DNA from: Alicyclobacillus hesperidum
GTDB taxonomy: Bacteria > Bacillota > Bacilli > Alicyclobacillales > Alicyclobacillaceae
Assembly: GCF_900107035.1 (NCBI RefSeq)
Contig: NZ_FNOJ01000003.1
Location: 186,001 to 250,000 of the forward strand
Direction: 5' to 3'
DNA: 64,000 nt
Part shown: positions 62,524 through 64,000 of the stretch, piece by piece
Layout of the letters: every line of letters starts with the position of its first letter
How positions within the stretch are numbered: position 1 is the first letter of the stretch
Notes under the pieces: generated by a model
Seen by the model: only the letters and a program-made list of their open reading frames with translations
What the model was told of the DNA's origin: nothing
The model's database searches: none
Made by a program: the position numbers and the translations under genes

Positions 62524-64000
62524 TTACGTCGTCCCAGCGGCCATGGCTGGTTTGACAACCAATGCGCCATCGTTGCCATCAATGCGCACCGCTTGAACGT
62601 GTTCGTGATCGATCAACAGGTCGGCGATGGGGTCTTCAACCAACTCCTGAATGGCTCGGCGCAATGGACGCGCTCCCAGCGTTGGATGATAGCCACGCGC
62701 TGCCAACACCTTTACGGCCTCCGGCGTCCACGACAACTCGACACCTTGCTCCGCCAGCCATTCCTTGCGCTCACCGAGGAATAGCTCCACAATCCGCGCG
62801 ATATCGGCTTCGGCGAGCGGAGAGAACTGGACGATTGCGTCAAAACGATTCAGGAACTCCGGCTTGAAATACGCGGTCAACTGATCCGCATTCGACTCAG
62901 TTGAAACATCGTGCTTGTTTTCCCCAAGTGCAAAGCCAACCGTCGATTTGCGCTCCATGACACCTGCGTTGCTCGTCATAATGAGAATCGTATCCTTAAA
63001 GCTGACCGTGCGCCCTTGGCTGTCCGTCAAACGACCATCCTCCATGATTTGCAGGAAGATGTGTTGTACGTCAGGATGCGCTTTTTCAATCTCGTCGAGC
63101 AAGATCAGACTGTACGGCTTTCTCCGCACTTGCTCTGTTAATTGGCCAGCTTCTTCATATCCGACATATCCCGGAGGCGAACCAATCAACTTGGATACCG
63201 CATGCTTTTCCATGTATTCGCTCATATCGAGCCGAATCATCGCATCCTTGGAGCCAAACAAACGCTCGGCCAGACGCTTCGCCAATTCTGTCTTACCAAC
63301 ACCAGTCGGTCCGACGAACAAGAACGAACCAATCGGCCGGTCTCCCTTGCGCAAGCCCACGCGGCTCCGGCGCACAGCCTTGGCTACCTGCTTGACCGCC
63401 TGTGGCTGTCCGATGACGTATTGCGCCAAATCCTCTTCCAAGTGGCGCAATTTGGTTTGTTCATCGGTTTCTACCTTCGTCACCGGAATGCCCGTCTTCC
63501 CTTCGACAATCGCGGCGATGTCCCGTTCCGTCACGGTCGGCCGCTTGGACTGACTGCCTTGTGCCGCCAGGCTTGCCAACTGCTCGCGCAATTGCATCTC
63601 TTCCCGATGCAGTTCGGCTGCGCGTTCATACGCCTCGACGCGGGCCGCCTCGGCTTTTTCACGAGCCAATGCCGCAAGTCGTGCCTGTATGTCATCCGCG
63701 CGGCCATCGGCCTGCGCCAAGTTCGCCTTGGAACCCGCCTCGTCCATCAGATCAATCGCCTTATCGGGAAGAAACCGATCTGCGATATAACGCTGAGACA
63801 ATGTCACACACGCGCGTACCGCTTCATCCGTGAATTGAACTTGATGAAATTCCTCATACTTCGAACGGATCCCTTGCAAAATCGCGATTGCCTCGTCAAC
63901 GCTCGGCTCGTTGACCGTCACTGGCTGGAATCGGCGTTCTAGGGCTGCGTCCTTTTCAATTTGCCGGTACTCCTTCAAGGTCGTGGCACCGATGACTTGC
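62524..64000 (-). CDS. clpE: Clp protease ATPase ClpE, 5' end outside the window
   Basis: At least 491 residues, open at the right edge: the frame reads QVIGATTLKEYR directly before the window end, a ClpC/ClpE segment of the first AAA+ domain. Next come FLPDKAIDLMDEAGSKANL, a short middle coiled region, then the second AAA+ domain with Walker A GPTGVGKTE, Walker B LILLDEIEKAHP, sensor MTSNAG and FKPEFLNRFDAIV. The SFKDTILIMTSNAGVMERKSTVGF segment fits ClpE better than ClpC. It unfolds damaged proteins for ClpP. N-terminal domains, including any ClpE zinc finger, are not visible. Confidence 0.88.
   Translation of the reverse strand, partial: QVIGATTLKEYRQIEKDAALERRFQPVTVNEPSVDEAIAILQGIRSKYEEFHQVQFTDEAVRACVTLSQRYIADRFLPDKAIDLMDEAGSKANLAQADGRADDIQARLAALAREKAEAARVEAYERAAELHREEMQLREQLASLAAQGSQSKRPTVTERDIAAIVEGKTGIPVTKVETDEQTKLRHLEEDLAQYVIGQPQAVKQVAKAVRRSRVGLRKGDRPIGSFLFVGPTGVGKTELAKRLAERLFGSKDAMIRLDMSEYMEKHAVSKLIGSPPGYVGYEEAGQLTEQVRRKPYSLILLDEIEKAHPDVQHIFLQIMEDGRLTDSQGRTVSFKDTILIMTSNAGVMERKSTVGFALGENKHDVSTESNADQLTAYFKPEFLNRFDAIVQFSPLAEADIARIVELFLGERKEWLAEQGVELSWTPEAVKVLAARGYHPTLGARPLRRAIQELVEDPIADLLIDHEHVQAVRIDGNDGALVVKPAMAAGTT

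Noticed and set aside
1-64000. CRISPR arrays, tRNA or rRNA genes, transposases or phage genes
   Set aside because: No regularly spaced repeats, cloverleaf-compatible CCA/GTTCGA-type segments, rRNA blocks, transposase motifs or phage structural genes were seen on either strand by reading; a tRNAscan or HMM search would be needed to exclude small cases.

Overview
The window reads as chromosome of a Gram-positive Bacillota (Bacilli). The evidence is strong AAGGAGG-type ribosome sites, frequent TTG and GTG starts, and many genes whose closest recognisable relatives are Bacillus genes (HelD, CshA, OhrR, PncA, BmrC/BmrD, the CidR-CidA-CidB set, YjzC, a YjcZ-type mini-protein, ClpE). GC is moderate to high. 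An Alicyclobacillaceae-like acid- or soil-adapted aerobe would fit, but that is inference. No rRNA, tRNA, CRISPR array, transposase or prophage gene was seen. Gene order looks like ordinary chromosome throughout.

Layout. 1-7.5 kb: end of an unknown gene, then an SGNH hydrolase, MFS pump and helD reading leftward, a secreted Asp-box lipoprotein, nicotinamidase and trmB. 7.5-15.7 kb: aldehyde dehydrogenase, Gfo/Idh oxidoreductase and gluQ in tandem; a membrane-anchored Asp-box protein; DUF2071; ohrR; ATP sulfurylase; an HxlR regulator. 15.8-21.3 kb: yceI, a UPF0178 protein, an ABC ATPase, cshA, a trxA-msrA repair pair and tag. 21.4-32 kb: pepF, lipid-type genes (acyl-CoA ligase, NUDIX, KAS III, SDR), HAD phosphatase, an FTR1 iron permease with an elaborate promoter, and aspartate 4-decarboxylase. 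32-40 kb: MFS, a zinc-type ADH lacking its structural-zinc lobe, citramalate synthase, aldo/keto reductase, a YjcZ mini-gene, a type II NADH dehydrogenase and a TrxR-like flavoprotein. 40-46 kb: a formate locus (MpsC/DUF2294, focA, fdhA, DUF1641, pirin) with a structured leader. 46-58.5 kb: an extradiol dioxygenase-like gene, a repeat lipoprotein, two heterodimeric ABC exporters (YfiBC-like and BmrCD) flanking oligopeptidase B and a YhfP-type reductase. 58.5-64 kb: cidR-cidA-cidB, YjzC, rmuC and a 5'-truncated clpE.

The most notable signal is the leader of bmrCD (58294-58565). It holds a consensus promoter, a 27-codon leader ORF with its own ribosome site, and a second 24-codon ORF joined to the first by an ATGA overlap. 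A further ATGA leads into an in-frame 5' extension of bmrC. Three hairpins follow the first ORF, two with U-runs, and an 8-bp alternative pairing links the first hairpin to the terminator. This looks like a complete translation-sensing attenuator. Secondary signals are a hairpin-terminator leader in front of focA-fdhA, and a perfect 15-bp inverted repeat that covers the -10 box and touches the ribosome site of the FTR1 gene.
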